Counted from the first letter of the stretch, positions 16,565-25,491 are shown. The stretch: 32,739 bases of DNA from CALGSZ01 sp042408955 (GCA_042408955.1 JBHOQQ010000043.1:1-32739), one strand, 5' to 3'. A program made the numbers and translations. Notes: generated from the sequence alone by a model not told the origin.

Positions 16565-17176
16565 TTACAACGCGCGCCGCCCGGCTAAAGCCCTGCCTAA
16601 CGTGATCTCGTCCGCGTATTCGAGATCTCCACCAACGGGCAAGCCACTCGCTGGCCGGGTGACATTGACCCCGAGCGGCACCAGCAAGCGATGCAAGAAC
16701 GTCGCCGTCGCTTCTCCCGGCAGATCGAGGTTCGTCGCCAGAATCACCTCGTCCGGGTTCTCTGTCCGCACCCGTTGCAACAGCTCCTGAATCCGCAGTT
16801 GCTCCGGTCCCACCCCCTCAATAGGTGAGATCGCCCCGTGCAGCACGTGGTAGCGCCCCTTAAACTGCCCGGTGCGCTCCAGCGCGACGACGTCGAGTGG
16901 TTCCTGTACCACGCAAATCGCTGACTCTCGGGCCGGATCTGCGCAAATCATGCAAGGGTCACTCTCGGTAATATTGAAGCACCGCGAGCAGAGCCGGATT
17001 TTCTCCTTGACTTCGAGAATGGCTTCGGCCAGCGCAATTGCATCCTCTCGTGGAGCGCGGAGCAAGAAGAACGCCAGACGAGACGCAGTCTTCGGGCCGA
17101 TGCCAGGCAGCTTTCCGAGTTCGTCAATGAGTCGCGCCACCGGCTGCGCTGTGATGCGCGACACCGTTGCAGCCAC
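16565..17176 (-). CDS. recR: Recombination protein RecR
   Basis: This 203-residue RecR acts as a ring clamp that works with RecO and RecF in gap repair. It has the N-terminal helix-hairpin-helix LGKLPGIGPKTASRLAFFLL, a zinc finger formed by CSRC and CMIC (residues ~57-72), and a Toprim domain (AICVVQEPLDVVALERTG; EVILATNLDLPGEATA; GVNVTRPASGLPVGGDLEY). The GTG start 17176 has GAGGA just upstream. dnaX and the YbaB gene that often accompany recR are absent. It ends ~115 bp before the GNAT start, which has its own promoter. Confidence 0.97.
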   Translation of the reverse strand: MAATVSRITAQPVARLIDELGKLPGIGPKTASRLAFFLLRAPREDAIALAEAILEVKEKIRLCSRCFNITESDPCMICADPARESAICVVQEPLDVVALERTGQFKGRYHVLHGAISPIEGVGPEQLRIQELLQRVRTENPDEVILATNLDLPGEATATFLHRLLVPLGVNVTRPASGLPVGGDLEYADEITLGRALAGRRAL

Positions 17177-17194
17177 GCGTCATCCTCACTTCCT

Positions 17195-17234
17195 GTCCGT
17201 CCGCGCGAGCGACGTTGTGCCGATTCGGACGGAC
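17195..17234. promoter_or_regulatory. 9-bp inverted repeat in recR leader next to the -10
   Basis: GTCCGTCCG (17195-17203) and CGGACGGAC (17226-17234) are perfect inverted copies, 22 bases apart, between the recR promoter and its start codon. The upstream arm abuts the -10. It may be an operator, or an mRNA 5' hairpin if the start is just upstream. Confidence 0.5.
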
Positions 17235-17263
17235 GTTCTATTTTACCACGCCGACGGTCGCAA
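17235..17263 (-). promoter_or_regulatory. Promoter of recR
   Basis: On the minus strand TTGCGA (17263-17258), 17-bp spacer, TAGAAC (17240-17235). The -35 is identical to that of the GNAT promoter. An overlapping TAAAAT five bases upstream could serve as an alternative -10. Confidence 0.5.
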
Positions 17264-17277
17264 TTCCCAAGCCCGGC

Positions 17278-19512
17278 TCAGGAAAAATCGCCACTAAGCA
17301 CCGGCCGTCCACGCACGCCATCCGCCGGTCCAATGATCCCTTCGTCCTCCATGCGTTCGATGAGCCGGGCCGCGCGGTTGTAACCGATCCGAAGCCGGCG
17401 CTGCAGCATGGAGGCTGATGCCGTGCCTTGCTCGCGCACGATCTCCAGCGCTTTTTCCATCAGCGGGTCGTCCTCGTCGTCGTGCTCAGCCGCGTTGCTG
17501 CTTGGTAGTTCAAGCCATTCTCGCGGATATTGCGGCACGGGAGCGACAGAGTGCCAGTGATGCACGAGGTATTGGACATCCTTGTCCTCGATGAACGCTC
17601 CTTGAATGCGAATCGGCTTGGCGGCATCGGGCGGGAGGAAAAGCATATCACCGCGGCCGAGGAGCCGCTCTGCGCCGGGCATATCGAGAACCACGCGGCT
17701 ATCTGTGAGGGACGTGACCGCGAAAGCAATGCGTGCCGGCACATTCGCCTTGATCAACCCGGTGATCACATCCACCGATGGCCGTTGCGTCGCGATGATC
17801 AGGTGAATCCCCGCTGCCCGGCCCATTTGCGTTAACCGGCACAGGAGCGTCTCCACCTCGTCTGGGGATGTCATCATCAGATCGGCGAGCTCGTCGATAA
17901 TCACCACGAAATAGGGCAAGTTCTCCGCCCGCGGCTCGTCGGCAATTTTCATCCGGTAGCCATCGAGATTCCGCACGCCGTTCTTCGAGAAAATGTCGTA
18001 GCGGCGTTGCATCTCCTGCACAACGAGGCGCAGTGCGCCGACAACCTTGTCCATCTCCGTCACGACCGGGCATTGCAGGTGCGGCACGCCGTTATACCCT
18101 GTGAGCTCAACCATCTTTGGGTCGATCATCAATAGCTTGAGTTCATGGGGACGCTTCGTCAGCAAGAACGTCGAAATAATCGCGTTCAGGCCAACGCTCT
18201 TGCCTGATCCGGTCGCGCCAGCGATGAGGAGATGCGGCATTCTCGTCAAGTCGTGGACGACGTACCGTCCGTTGACATCGCGTCCAAGCGGGATCGGCAA
18301 TTTCGCTTTGCTTTTCGCAAATTGCGGAGACTCCAGTGTCTCTCGCAGGCCGACGGTAGCCACGTGCGCGTTGGGTATCTCAATCCCGACGCGCGCCATC
18401 CCCGGCACCGGCGCCTCGATCCGAATGCTCGGCGCCGCCAGTGCCAAGGCCAGATCATTTTGCAGCTCGGTGATCCGGCGAACCTTCACCCCAACTCCAG
18501 GCTCGAGCGTGAACTGCGTGACCGCTGGTCCTGGATTGATCTCCCGAACCCGCGCTTCCACCTTGTAGCTGGCCAGCTTTTCCTCGATCAGGCGTGCCTT
18601 GGCCTCAAGCTCCGCCGTGTTCAGCTTGACCTCGTCGTAGTACGAGAGGCGGCTAAGGTCCGGCAGTGGCAGGAATTCCTTCCCCTGTTCTGCATAGGGT
18701 CGCGAGCTCGCCGTCGCCTGCACTGGCTTGGGCTCCGTCTTCGGGAGATTAATGACGGGCGGAACAGCTGGGAGTGACCTGCCGTTGCGAGAACGGTCCG
18801 GATCGCGCGCGGGCTCGGCGGCGACATCACGTTGTGGTGGCTCGTCTTCGTCATCATCTCGATCTTCTTCCGGTTCGTCAGCTGGATCTGTCGAGAAACG
18901 GGGCCAGAATCGCTTGAGGTCATGCCAAAAGGTGCGCACATCGGTTCCGGCCAGCAGGAAAACGCCGACCACTCCCGCCGCTAGCAGCACGATGCCCGCG
19001 CCAAACTCCCCCAGCCCGCTTCGAAGCAGGACAGCGACAGCGATACCGAGCCGCCCGCCGTCACCAGGTTCACCATGTGCTCCAGCGAGCTCGATGAGAC
19101 CAACGACTGCCAACCCGAAGCCCAAGCCGCCTGCATAATGACGGGGAAGAATAATTGGTGCTTCGTCGACGCGAAACGCTCGAATCGCTGCCATGACGAG
19201 AAAGACCGGCACCAAGAAGGCACCGTGGCCGCAACTTGCCGAGAGAACCGACGCCCACCAGGCGACAAGGCGGCCGTCTTCATCCGGGCTGACGAGTGAC
19301 CAGGCGCTCAGCAGCGCAGCGACCATCATTACGGCAGCGCTAATCTCTCGCCGCAGCCGCTGCGACACCATGACGTCGGGGATCAAACCGGTCAGCCCGT
19401 GACCGACAGCGCGCAGCCGTGCCGTCAATGGAAGCGTGTCCGACGTCGGGTCGGCACCCCCTGCCCGTGGTCTGTTCGACGAGCGTGCACGGACGTTCGT
19501 TTGCGTAGCCAT
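17278..19512 (-). CDS. ftsK: DNA translocase FtsK/SpoIIIE
   Basis: A hexameric ATP-driven DNA pump (744 residues) that clears chromosome ends from the division septum. Four or so membrane helices occupy residues ~65-195; an acidic linker (EEDRDDDEDEPPQRD) follows; then the alpha and beta motor domains from ~270, with Walker A GATGSGKSVGLNA, Walker B VVIIDELADLMM and IIATQRPSVDVITG; and a C-terminal gamma winged helix (ASMLQRRLRIGYNRAARLI) that reads KOPS/SRS sites. ATG 19512 with GGGAG ten bases upstream is preferred to the in-frame GTG at 19533. It ends 101 bp before the recR start. A TATACT-like -10 is seen at 19686-19691, without a good -35. Confidence 0.96.
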   Translation of the reverse strand: MATQTNVRARSSNRPRAGGADPTSDTLPLTARLRAVGHGLTGLIPDVMVSQRLRREISAAVMMVAALLSAWSLVSPDEDGRLVAWWASVLSASCGHGAFLVPVFLVMAAIRAFRVDEAPIILPRHYAGGLGFGLAVVGLIELAGAHGEPGDGGRLGIAVAVLLRSGLGEFGAGIVLLAAGVVGVFLLAGTDVRTFWHDLKRFWPRFSTDPADEPEEDRDDDEDEPPQRDVAAEPARDPDRSRNGRSLPAVPPVINLPKTEPKPVQATASSRPYAEQGKEFLPLPDLSRLSYYDEVKLNTAELEAKARLIEEKLASYKVEARVREINPGPAVTQFTLEPGVGVKVRRITELQNDLALALAAPSIRIEAPVPGMARVGIEIPNAHVATVGLRETLESPQFAKSKAKLPIPLGRDVNGRYVVHDLTRMPHLLIAGATGSGKSVGLNAIISTFLLTKRPHELKLLMIDPKMVELTGYNGVPHLQCPVVTEMDKVVGALRLVVQEMQRRYDIFSKNGVRNLDGYRMKIADEPRAENLPYFVVIIDELADLMMTSPDEVETLLCRLTQMGRAAGIHLIIATQRPSVDVITGLIKANVPARIAFAVTSLTDSRVVLDMPGAERLLGRGDMLFLPPDAAKPIRIQGAFIEDKDVQYLVHHWHSVAPVPQYPREWLELPSSNAAEHDDEDDPLMEKALEIVREQGTASASMLQRRLRIGYNRAARLIERMEDEGIIGPADGVRGRPVLSGDFS

Positions 19513-19601
19513 GAACGCGGTCTCCCGGTTCACTCACCGTGATGCGCGAGCCGCATGGAGCCAACCTGGCCCAAGTGAGTCCGGCGCACCCCACGGCACG
19601 A

Positions 19602-19619
19602 TGCCGCGCCGGCGCGGCA
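19602..19619. promoter_or_regulatory. Perfect 18-bp palindrome upstream of ftsK
   Basis: TGCCGCGCC directly followed by GGCGCGGCA, with no spacer, 90 bp upstream of the ftsK start. The 291 bp between ftsK and glcF have no gene that I can support. The gap otherwise holds a possible -10 (19686-19691) and a run of five T on the minus strand (19760-19764) that could follow a weak hairpin ending the glc operon. The palindrome may be an operator or simply a GC-rich hairpin. Confidence 0.5.
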
Positions 19620-19803
19620 CGAACACATCACCTTTGCACGATGGCGGGCTCGGGCGGGGGACATGCGTGCAGGATTGCTATTAAGAGTATACACAACCCC
19701 CGGCGGCAATGGTTCGTCTGCCTTATGGAGCACAAGGCAATGATTGCTTGCTATCCTCGAAAAAGTACGCCGCGCCGCAAGAGGCGAGTCATGGTCGTGC
19801 TGA

Positions 19804-21150
19804 TCAATCGCCTCGCCAGCGCGCCTGACGCTCTGCCTGCTCACCGCCATACGCTTCGTCGAGCACCTCGACTACATGGCGCACCGGCACGCGACTGCCG
19901 TGCTTCCGTAAAACCGCTCGAAGCTGCATGGCACAGCCGGGATTTGCGGTGATGATTTCATCAGCCCCCGTCGCCAGCGCATTGCGCACTTTCCGCAAAC
20001 CAAGCTCATTCGCCATGTCTCGCCGGATAAGGTTGTAGATACCCGCACTGCCGCAGCAGAGCGATGATTCCCTCATTTCGACGAGCTCAAGCCCAGGGAT
20101 CGAGCGCAGAAGCTGGCGAGGCTGCTGGGTGATGCGCTGCGCATGCGTGAGGTGGCACGGCTCTTGATAGGTGACACGGCGCGGCACCGCCCGTGCCGGC
20201 GTCGCCAGGGAACGCCGTGCCAGGTACTCGGTAACGTCCTGCACGCGCGCGCTAAACCGCTTCGCGCGCTCCGCGTAGACTGGGTCATGTCGCAATAAGT
20301 ACGGGTATTCCTTGAGCGCCGCACCGCACCCGGCCGCCGTCACAATGATCGGATCATCGCCAGATGTCTCGAATGCCTCAATATTCCGGCGCGCAAGCCG
20401 CCGCGCCTCTTCCATCATGCCGCTGTGGACATGCAATGCACCGCAACATTGCTGGCCAACCGCAACATCCACCGCGTGACCATTGTGGGCAAGCACCCTG
20501 GCCGCGGCGCGATTGGTGTCGGCAAACACCGTCCCCATGACGCATCCGTTGAACAATTGGACTGAGCCTGCCGGCTGCCGGGGCCGCCATCGCTCCGTGC
20601 CAGGGATCAAGAACCGCCGTGAAATTGGCGGCGTCATTGCTTCCAGATCAGCCAGGCCCATGACGCCCAGCAACCCGGTTCGCCGGACGATCGCTTGCAA
20701 GCCGGAGCGTTGGTACAAGCGAATCGCCCCCACCACCGCGCGCAATCGCGCGAGATCACTGAACATCCAGCCGAGCAAGACCCTCCGCATAGCGCGCTGC
20801 CAGATCGGCCGCGGCCGGTGCTGCTCAAGCTGAGCGCGGGAGGCCTCGACCAGCGGTCCGTAGTGCACGCCAGAGGGACATACGGCTTCACAGGCACGAC
20901 AATTGAGGCATTGATACATCTGCTCATCGAAGACGGGATCCAGCAGATCGAGCCGGTTTTCGGCCACGGCGTTCATCAGCCAGAGGCGGCCGCGTGGCGA
21001 CGACATCTCCTGTCCGGTGAGCCGGTAGGTTGGACACGAGGACAGGCACATGCCGCAATGGACGCAGGCGCGGAGCAAATCAAGCTCGGGCACGTCCTCG
21101 CCAGAAAAGCCGCCGAGACGCCGAAGATTGGCGTCTGTCGCTACCACCAT
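19804..21150 (-). CDS. glcF: Glycolate oxidase iron-sulfur subunit GlcF
   Basis: A 448-residue subunit that passes electrons from the flavin subunits to the membrane acceptor. Two [4Fe-4S] motifs are present, CVHCGMCLSSCP near residue 30 and CLNCRACEAVCP near 80. Two CCG-type cysteine-rich modules follow (FNGCVMG ... CCGALHVHSG; YQEPCHLTHAQR ... LCCGSAGIYN). ATG 21150 has AAGGA about ten bases upstream. It is the last gene of the minus-strand glcD-glcE-glcF set, 49 bp after glcE. The cysteine pattern is complete, so the protein should be functional; related lactate or glycerol-3-phosphate enzymes share the modules, and the assignment to glycolate comes from the full three-gene layout. Confidence 0.92.
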   Translation of the reverse strand: MVVATDANLRRLGGFSGEDVPELDLLRACVHCGMCLSSCPTYRLTGQEMSSPRGRLWLMNAVAENRLDLLDPVFDEQMYQCLNCRACEAVCPSGVHYGPLVEASRAQLEQHRPRPIWQRAMRRVLLGWMFSDLARLRAVVGAIRLYQRSGLQAIVRRTGLLGVMGLADLEAMTPPISRRFLIPGTERWRPRQPAGSVQLFNGCVMGTVFADTNRAAARVLAHNGHAVDVAVGQQCCGALHVHSGMMEEARRLARRNIEAFETSGDDPIIVTAAGCGAALKEYPYLLRHDPVYAERAKRFSARVQDVTEYLARRSLATPARAVPRRVTYQEPCHLTHAQRITQQPRQLLRSIPGLELVEMRESSLCCGSAGIYNLIRRDMANELGLRKVRNALATGADEIITANPGCAMQLRAVLRKHGSRVPVRHVVEVLDEAYGGEQAERQARWRGD

Positions 21151-21199
21151 ATCGCATTATCCTTGCACATCGCGGCGCAATCAGACTCCCTGTCTCGCG

Positions 21200-22465
21200 C
21201 TAGATACCGCCCGCGAACCGTCCCGGATTGAGCACACGCTTCGGATCAAATTCCGCCTTGAGCGCACGCATAACTCCCAAGGTCTGCTGCGGCTCACCCC
21301 ACACGTCTATGCCCCGCTTCAGCGCTGGAGGGGCAGCGAGCACGGTGACGCTGTCAGCCGAATGCACAAGCGCATTCCGCCAGCGGTGAAACTGCTCGAT
21401 CGTCGCTTCGTCCTCAGGCAAAGCCAGTGTCACGATCGCAGCGCCCAAGCCGGGGGATATGTGAATGCGCTTGACGCGCAAATTCGCTGCACTCGCTCGT
21501 TCCAAGGCCTCATGGATCAACGGACCAAGCTGCCTCGGCAGGACTCCAAGGCGGATCATTGTCATGCCATTCTGGCTTGCCAGCGACTCTTCCGCGATGT
21601 ATGCCTGCCACCACGCTGCGCTTTCTCCGGCATCACGCGTCTGGGTATCGGCGAGCATCAGGTCACGACACTCCGATGTGAGGAGCTTGACCGTCGATTC
21701 TCGGCCCTCGATGCGTGCCGCAACCCACCACTGTTCGCTGGAGCGAGTGATCTCCAGCGCTGCCGGCCGGACACGGCTATTGCGCACGCGAATGGTCGCG
21801 GCAAGCGCTTCGTCCAACGATGAAAACGGCGCGAGCACAGTAGTTTCGTACCGTGCCAGTGGCACTACTTTGAAATTTGCGGAGACGATCACGGCGAGCG
21901 TGCCGAGAGATCCATGATAGAGCCGCATCAGGTCAAACCCAGAGACGTTCTTGACGACCAAGCCACCCGCTTTGCTTACGGTGCCATTTGGATGGGCGAC
22001 GGCGATCCCGATCAGGAGATCCCGCAACGTCCCGAGTCCGTAGCGACGGGGGCCACTGAGGCCGGTCGCGACGAGGCCACCGATGGTCGCGCGCTCCGGC
22101 TCCGGCACGTCAATCGGCAGTGTTTGACCGTGCTCGGCAAGCACCGCTTGAACTTCGGCGAATCTGGTCCCAGCGGCCACCGAGAGCGTCAGGTCGGCCG
22201 GCTCGTATGCCAAAATTCCGGTCAAACCCTCAAGCGACAAGGCGACGTCTAGGCGCTCCGGCACATTGCCCAGGGCCAGCGCCGTGCCTCCACCCACGGG
22301 GGCAACGCCCAACCCACGTGCCTCGGCCTCAGCAAGCGCATTCGCCACGTCCTGAGGTGTCTCCGGCTGGATCACCTCCCGCGGGTGCATGCCATCAATC
22401 ACAATTGCCGCTCGCTCATCCCGCCCATTTTCCGCAACGTGCGATCTAGAATGCATAGATTCCAT
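21200..22465 (-). CDS. glcE: Glycolate oxidase FAD-binding subunit GlcE
   Basis: A 421-residue member of the FAD-binding PCMH family, smaller than GlcD. The N-terminal FAD site is seen as GVAPVGGGTALALGN, then GGLVATGLSGPRRYGLG, LRDLLIGIAVAHPNG and KNVSGFDLMRLYHGSLGTLA; the C-terminal end (FDPKRVLNPGRFAGGI) is typical for the superfamily. Its start ATG 22465 lies 20 bp inside the end of glcD (an ATG at 22456 would reduce this to 11 bp), indicating coupled translation. In E. coli GlcD, GlcE and GlcF are all needed for activity. Confidence 0.9.
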   Translation of the reverse strand: MESMHSRSHVAENGRDERAAIVIDGMHPREVIQPETPQDVANALAEAEARGLGVAPVGGGTALALGNVPERLDVALSLEGLTGILAYEPADLTLSVAAGTRFAEVQAVLAEHGQTLPIDVPEPERATIGGLVATGLSGPRRYGLGTLRDLLIGIAVAHPNGTVSKAGGLVVKNVSGFDLMRLYHGSLGTLAVIVSANFKVVPLARYETTVLAPFSSLDEALAATIRVRNSRVRPAALEITRSSEQWWVAARIEGRESTVKLLTSECRDLMLADTQTRDAGESAAWWQAYIAEESLASQNGMTMIRLGVLPRQLGPLIHEALERASAANLRVKRIHISPGLGAAIVTLALPEDEATIEQFHRWRNALVHSADSVTVLAAPPALKRGIDVWGEPQQTLGVMRALKAEFDPKRVLNPGRFAGGI

Positions 22466-23906
22466 GCTTTTGTGCCATCGCCTGCATCCGCAGCGCGCGA
22501 ACCTCGCCGCACATGTACCCCTGAGGGAAGACTTTTTCAGGGTTCATCAGCCCTTTGGGATCAAAGCTGTTCTTCAAACCCGCCATAGCTGCAAGGTCGG
22601 CTTTCGTGAAAACCAGAGTCATGTAGCCGCGTTTTTCCGTGCCGATGCCGTGCTCACCCGAGAGCGCACCGCCGATATCCACGCAATACCGAATAAGCTC
22701 CTTGCTCGCAAGGAGGATACGCTCCACGTCTCCCTTGCGATGCCGGTCGAAGAGCATCAGCGGATGCAGGTTGCCATCTCCCGCATGGAATACGTTGGCA
22801 ATGCGCAAGCCGAACTCTTTCCCGATCTCATCCACCCTGCGCAGCGTCGCGGGCAGCTTAGTCCGTGGCACGACGGTATCGTGCAGGTAATAATTCGGTG
22901 ACAGCCTGCCCATCGCCGCTAAGGCCATTTTGCGGCCTTTCCACAATAACTCGCGCTCGGCTTTTTCCGTGGCGACGCGAACCTCCCGTGCCCCAGACTC
23001 GTTGCACAATTGAGCCACTTCCACCGCCGTCGCTGCCACGTCTTCCGCGATGCCGTCAATCTCGATCAGCAGCACGGCGCCAGCATCCATCGGATAGCCG
23101 GCGTGATATTGCGGCTCCACGGCCTGGATCGTCAGATTGTCCATCATCTCAAGTGCCGCCGGGATGATGCCTGCTCCGATGATCCGAGACACCGCGTGTG
23201 ATGCGGAATCCACGTCCGGAAACGCGGCCAGCATGACGGATGTGGCCTCCGGCAGAGGCGTCAGGCGGACAAGCGCCTTGGTAACGATACCGAGCATTCC
23301 TTCGGAGCCCACCAAAGCTGCCGTCAGGTCGTAGCCCGGCAGGTGCGGCGCCCGCCCACCCGTCCAAACGATCCGCCCATCCGGCAGCACCACTTCGAGC
23401 CCAAGGATATGGTTCGTGGTGACGCCATATTTGAGGCAATGCGGACCGCCCGAGTTCTCGGCCACGTTGCCGCCAATCGTGCACGCGCGCTGGCTGGACG
23501 GATCGGGAGCGAAGAAAAAACCATCGGGTTGGACAAACTCGCTCAGTTCGAGATTGATGACCCCAGGCTCTACAAGTGCCACCCGATCTTCGCGGTCGAT
23601 CTCCAGAATCCGGTTCATCCTGGTGAGCGCGATGATGATGCCACCACGCTGCGCGACCGCCCCGCCAGACAGGCCAGTGCCAGCTCCCCTCGGCACAACC
23701 GGCAGACCCTCAGTAGCAGCCAAGCGGACAACCTCCGCAACCTGCTCCGCTGTCGTCGGCAGCACGACCGCCAGTGGCCTGGCTGTCTCCACGGCTCCAT
23801 CCACAGAGCCATCGTATTCGTAGACCAGGAGGTCCGCAGGCCGGTAGAAGACGCCATGCGGTCCCACGATGCGTTGCAGCCGCTCGATTAGTGCAGGATG
23901 ATCCAT
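22446..23906 (-). CDS. glcD: Glycolate oxidase FAD-linked subunit GlcD
   Basis: The large flavoprotein (486 residues) oxidises glycolate to glyoxylate, passing electrons to GlcF. The FAD-binding PCMH domain includes PRGAGTGLSGGA, TIGGNVAENSGGPHCLKYG and LVGSEGMLGIVTKALVRL. The C-terminal oxidase domain has the catalytic-site HAGDGNLHP and GGALSGEHGIGTEKRGYM, ending in DPKGLMNPEKVFP. ATG 23906 is chosen: GGGAG lies eight bases upstream and the protein then starts in the usual place, MDHPALIERLQ; the frame stays open to 24029 but that stretch has no homology-like character. It is divergent from the EVE gene across 163 bp. A TTGCCC-17-GATACT pair may serve as its promoter, at low confidence. Confidence 0.93.
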   Translation of the reverse strand: MDHPALIERLQRIVGPHGVFYRPADLLVYEYDGSVDGAVETARPLAVVLPTTAEQVAEVVRLAATEGLPVVPRGAGTGLSGGAVAQRGGIIIALTRMNRILEIDREDRVALVEPGVINLELSEFVQPDGFFFAPDPSSQRACTIGGNVAENSGGPHCLKYGVTTNHILGLEVVLPDGRIVWTGGRAPHLPGYDLTAALVGSEGMLGIVTKALVRLTPLPEATSVMLAAFPDVDSASHAVSRIIGAGIIPAALEMMDNLTIQAVEPQYHAGYPMDAGAVLLIEIDGIAEDVAATAVEVAQLCNESGAREVRVATEKAERELLWKGRKMALAAMGRLSPNYYLHDTVVPRTKLPATLRRVDEIGKEFGLRIANVFHAGDGNLHPLMLFDRHRKGDVERILLASKELIRYCVDIGGALSGEHGIGTEKRGYMTLVFTKADLAAMAGLKNSFDPKGLMNPEKVFPQGYMCGEVRALRMQAMAQKHGIYAF

Positions 23907-24069
23907 CGCTCCAGCTCCCGCCGGTGGTCGCCCGGCATTCTGCGTGAAGTATCGCGCCCGGAACCGCCCCGGGCAACAACGATCGCTAGGGCATGACATA
24001 CTATGCTCGTGCTTTGCGCGCCTTTGCATCTCGGTTGAACGTAGCGTAGCTGGTCGAGGATTTGCGACG

Positions 24070-24558
24070 ATGACGGAGCAATCAGAGCGCCCAACCTACT
24101 GGATCATTGTCGGCTCACCGGAGAATTTCCGGCGAACCGCCGAGCTTGGGTTCACCATTCAGGGCATCAAATCCCGCCATCGCAAGAAAGCGGAGCGGAT
24201 GAAGCCCGGCGACAAGATCATCTATTACGTGACGGGCTTGAAGGCATTTGCCGGCATCGCCACGATTACATCCCCGTACTTTGAGAGCCACGAGCGGATC
24301 TGGCAGAGCGGCGACCCGAAGAAGGCGGCCGAGGACTACCCGTACCGTGTCAAGATCGAGCCGGATATTGTGCTGACGGAAGACTCCGCGGTTCCGGCAG
24401 AAGGGATCGCTCGTCAGATGGCCTATGTCAGCAAGTGGCCTGCCGAGAACTGGATGCTGGCGTTCCAGGGTAACGTGCACGAAATCGGCGAGAGCGACTA
24501 CCAATTGATCCGCGAGGCACTCGAAGCCCGGGTGCCCGTTGCCACACGTGGACACTGA
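24070..24558 (+). CDS. EVE-domain protein (PUA-like)
   Basis: A 162-residue protein of the EVE/UPF0310 family: TYWIIVGSPENFRRTAELGFTIQG at the start (residues ~9-32), RHRKKAERMKPGDKIIYYVTG, and FAGIATITSPYFE, continuing to a WPAENWMLAFQG core. EVE folds belong to the PUA-like ASCH/YTH group and bind modified bases in RNA or DNA, sometimes in restriction systems; no restriction enzyme is next to it. ATG 24070 has GAGGA about ten bases upstream, and the longer open frame from 23944 covers an apparent intergenic region. It overlaps the ferredoxin gene by 11 bp. Confidence 0.82.
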   Translation: MTEQSERPTYWIIVGSPENFRRTAELGFTIQGIKSRHRKKAERMKPGDKIIYYVTGLKAFAGIATITSPYFESHERIWQSGDPKKAAEDYPYRVKIEPDIVLTEDSAVPAEGIARQMAYVSKWPAENWMLAFQGNVHEIGESDYQLIREALEARVPVATRGH

Positions 24559-24901
24559 CCGCGCCGGTTCGCTTGGCGATCAGGCCCCGCACCAGTACCG
24601 CGTGCATCTCTGCTTCGGGCCGAATTGCTCAGCGCGCGGCAGTCGGGACCTTCTCGACGTGCTTCAAGACGCGATCCGGCGCGCTGGCCTAACCGAGAGG
24701 GTGGAAATCCTGGCCACGAGTTGCCGCGACCGGTGCGATTTCGGTCCATCGATGAACGTTTATCCGGGCCCGGTCTTCTACAGCAACCTGACACCGGCAG
24801 CAATTGAGGAAATCGTGCGGGAGCATCTCGCGGGTGGGCGGCCCGTCGAGCGATGGCGCTTCCGTGGTTTTGGGAAATCCGGTCGAGGCACCAGGCACTG
24901 A
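24548..24901 (+). CDS. Thioredoxin-like [2Fe-2S] ferredoxin
   Basis: A 117-residue protein with the four cysteines of the thioredoxin-like ferredoxins: CFGPNC, then CRDRC about 38 residues later, followed by DFGPSMNVYPGPVFYSN and LTPAAIEEIVREHLAGGRP. These are small electron carriers with a NuoE-like fold. The start is uncertain: GTG 24548 or TTG 24539, both overlapping the end of the EVE gene. Partners of the cluster are not visible. The downstream OsmC gene starts 31 bp later; a shared redox or stress role is only inferred from neighbourhood. Confidence 0.8.
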   Translation: MDTDRAGSLGDQAPHQYRVHLCFGPNCSARGSRDLLDVLQDAIRRAGLTERVEILATSCRDRCDFGPSMNVYPGPVFYSNLTPAAIEEIVREHLAGGRPVERWRFRGFGKSGRGTRH

Positions 24902-24932
24902 CAACCCCGCCTACGAGGATGGGAGGTGTTTC

Positions 24933-25415
24933 GTGGCGACAGTGATAGTTGAGACGCGGCCAGGCCACCCGTACGCAACGACGGTCACAGCACGAACACA
25001 CACGCTGATTGCCGATGAACCGCCGCCCGACGGCGAAGATTTGGGAGTCTCTCCGTATGAGCTTCTTCTCGCCGCACTCGGGAGCTGCACAGCAATGACG
25101 CTTGAGATGTACGCCCGGCGCAAGGGGTGGCCGCTAGAGGGTGTGCAGGTGCGCCTCACGTTCGAGCGCGTCCATTGTGCCGATGCCGCGACGTCCGGAA
25201 GCGACGAGCTGCGTCCACGCACCATTGACCGCATCACGCGAGAAGTCGCGTTGCTGGGAGCGCTCGATGACGCTCAGCGCAACCGCATGATGGAGATCGC
25301 CGCCAAATGCCCCGTGCACCGGACGCTGACTGGCTGCCCGACCATTGTTGACTCACTGGTCTCACCAGTGCGTCCGACAGTCCAACCGTCGCCGACCGGA
25401 ACAAGCGTGACATAG
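24933..25415 (+). CDS. OsmC-family protein
   Basis: This 160-residue protein has the OsmC/Ohr fold with two redox cysteines: ALGSCTAMTLEMYARRKG (residues ~47-64) and KCPVHRTL near 134. Members reduce organic hydroperoxides or fatty-acid peroxides. The subtype (OsmC, Ohr or YhfA) is not settled; GWPLEGVQVRLTFER resembles YhfA-type members. GTG 24933 is chosen because GGGAGGTG lies four bases upstream; the frame remains open to 24804 but overlaps the ferredoxin gene. It ends 77 bp before the 3' end of ssrA, which is convergent. Confidence 0.85.
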   Translation: MATVIVETRPGHPYATTVTARTHTLIADEPPPDGEDLGVSPYELLLAALGSCTAMTLEMYARRKGWPLEGVQVRLTFERVHCADAATSGSDELRPRTIDRITREVALLGALDDAQRNRMMEIAAKCPVHRTLTGCPTIVDSLVSPVRPTVQPSPTGTSVT

Positions 25416-25456
25416 AGATACAGGGGAAGCACGAGTCCCACTGGCAGGAAACAGAC

Positions 25457-25484
25457 GTGGCCCAAGGGAGTACCCCCGGGCCAC
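25457..25484 (-). terminator. Hairpin downstream of ssrA, also after the convergent OsmC gene
   Basis: GTGGCCC (25457-25463) and GGGCCAC (25478-25484) form a 7-bp stem with internal GGG/CCC pairing. It starts about eight bases after the tmRNA 3' end. On the minus strand the following bases are GTCTGTTTCC, a weak T-rich stretch; none follows on the plus strand. Confidence 0.55.
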
Positions 25485-25491
25485 AGTTCGC

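Noticed and set aside
17180..17235. Small SRP RNA near recR, since ATGACGCGTG resembles the end of ffs
   Set aside because: The conserved apical GGTCAGGTCCGGAAGGAAGCAGC region is absent.
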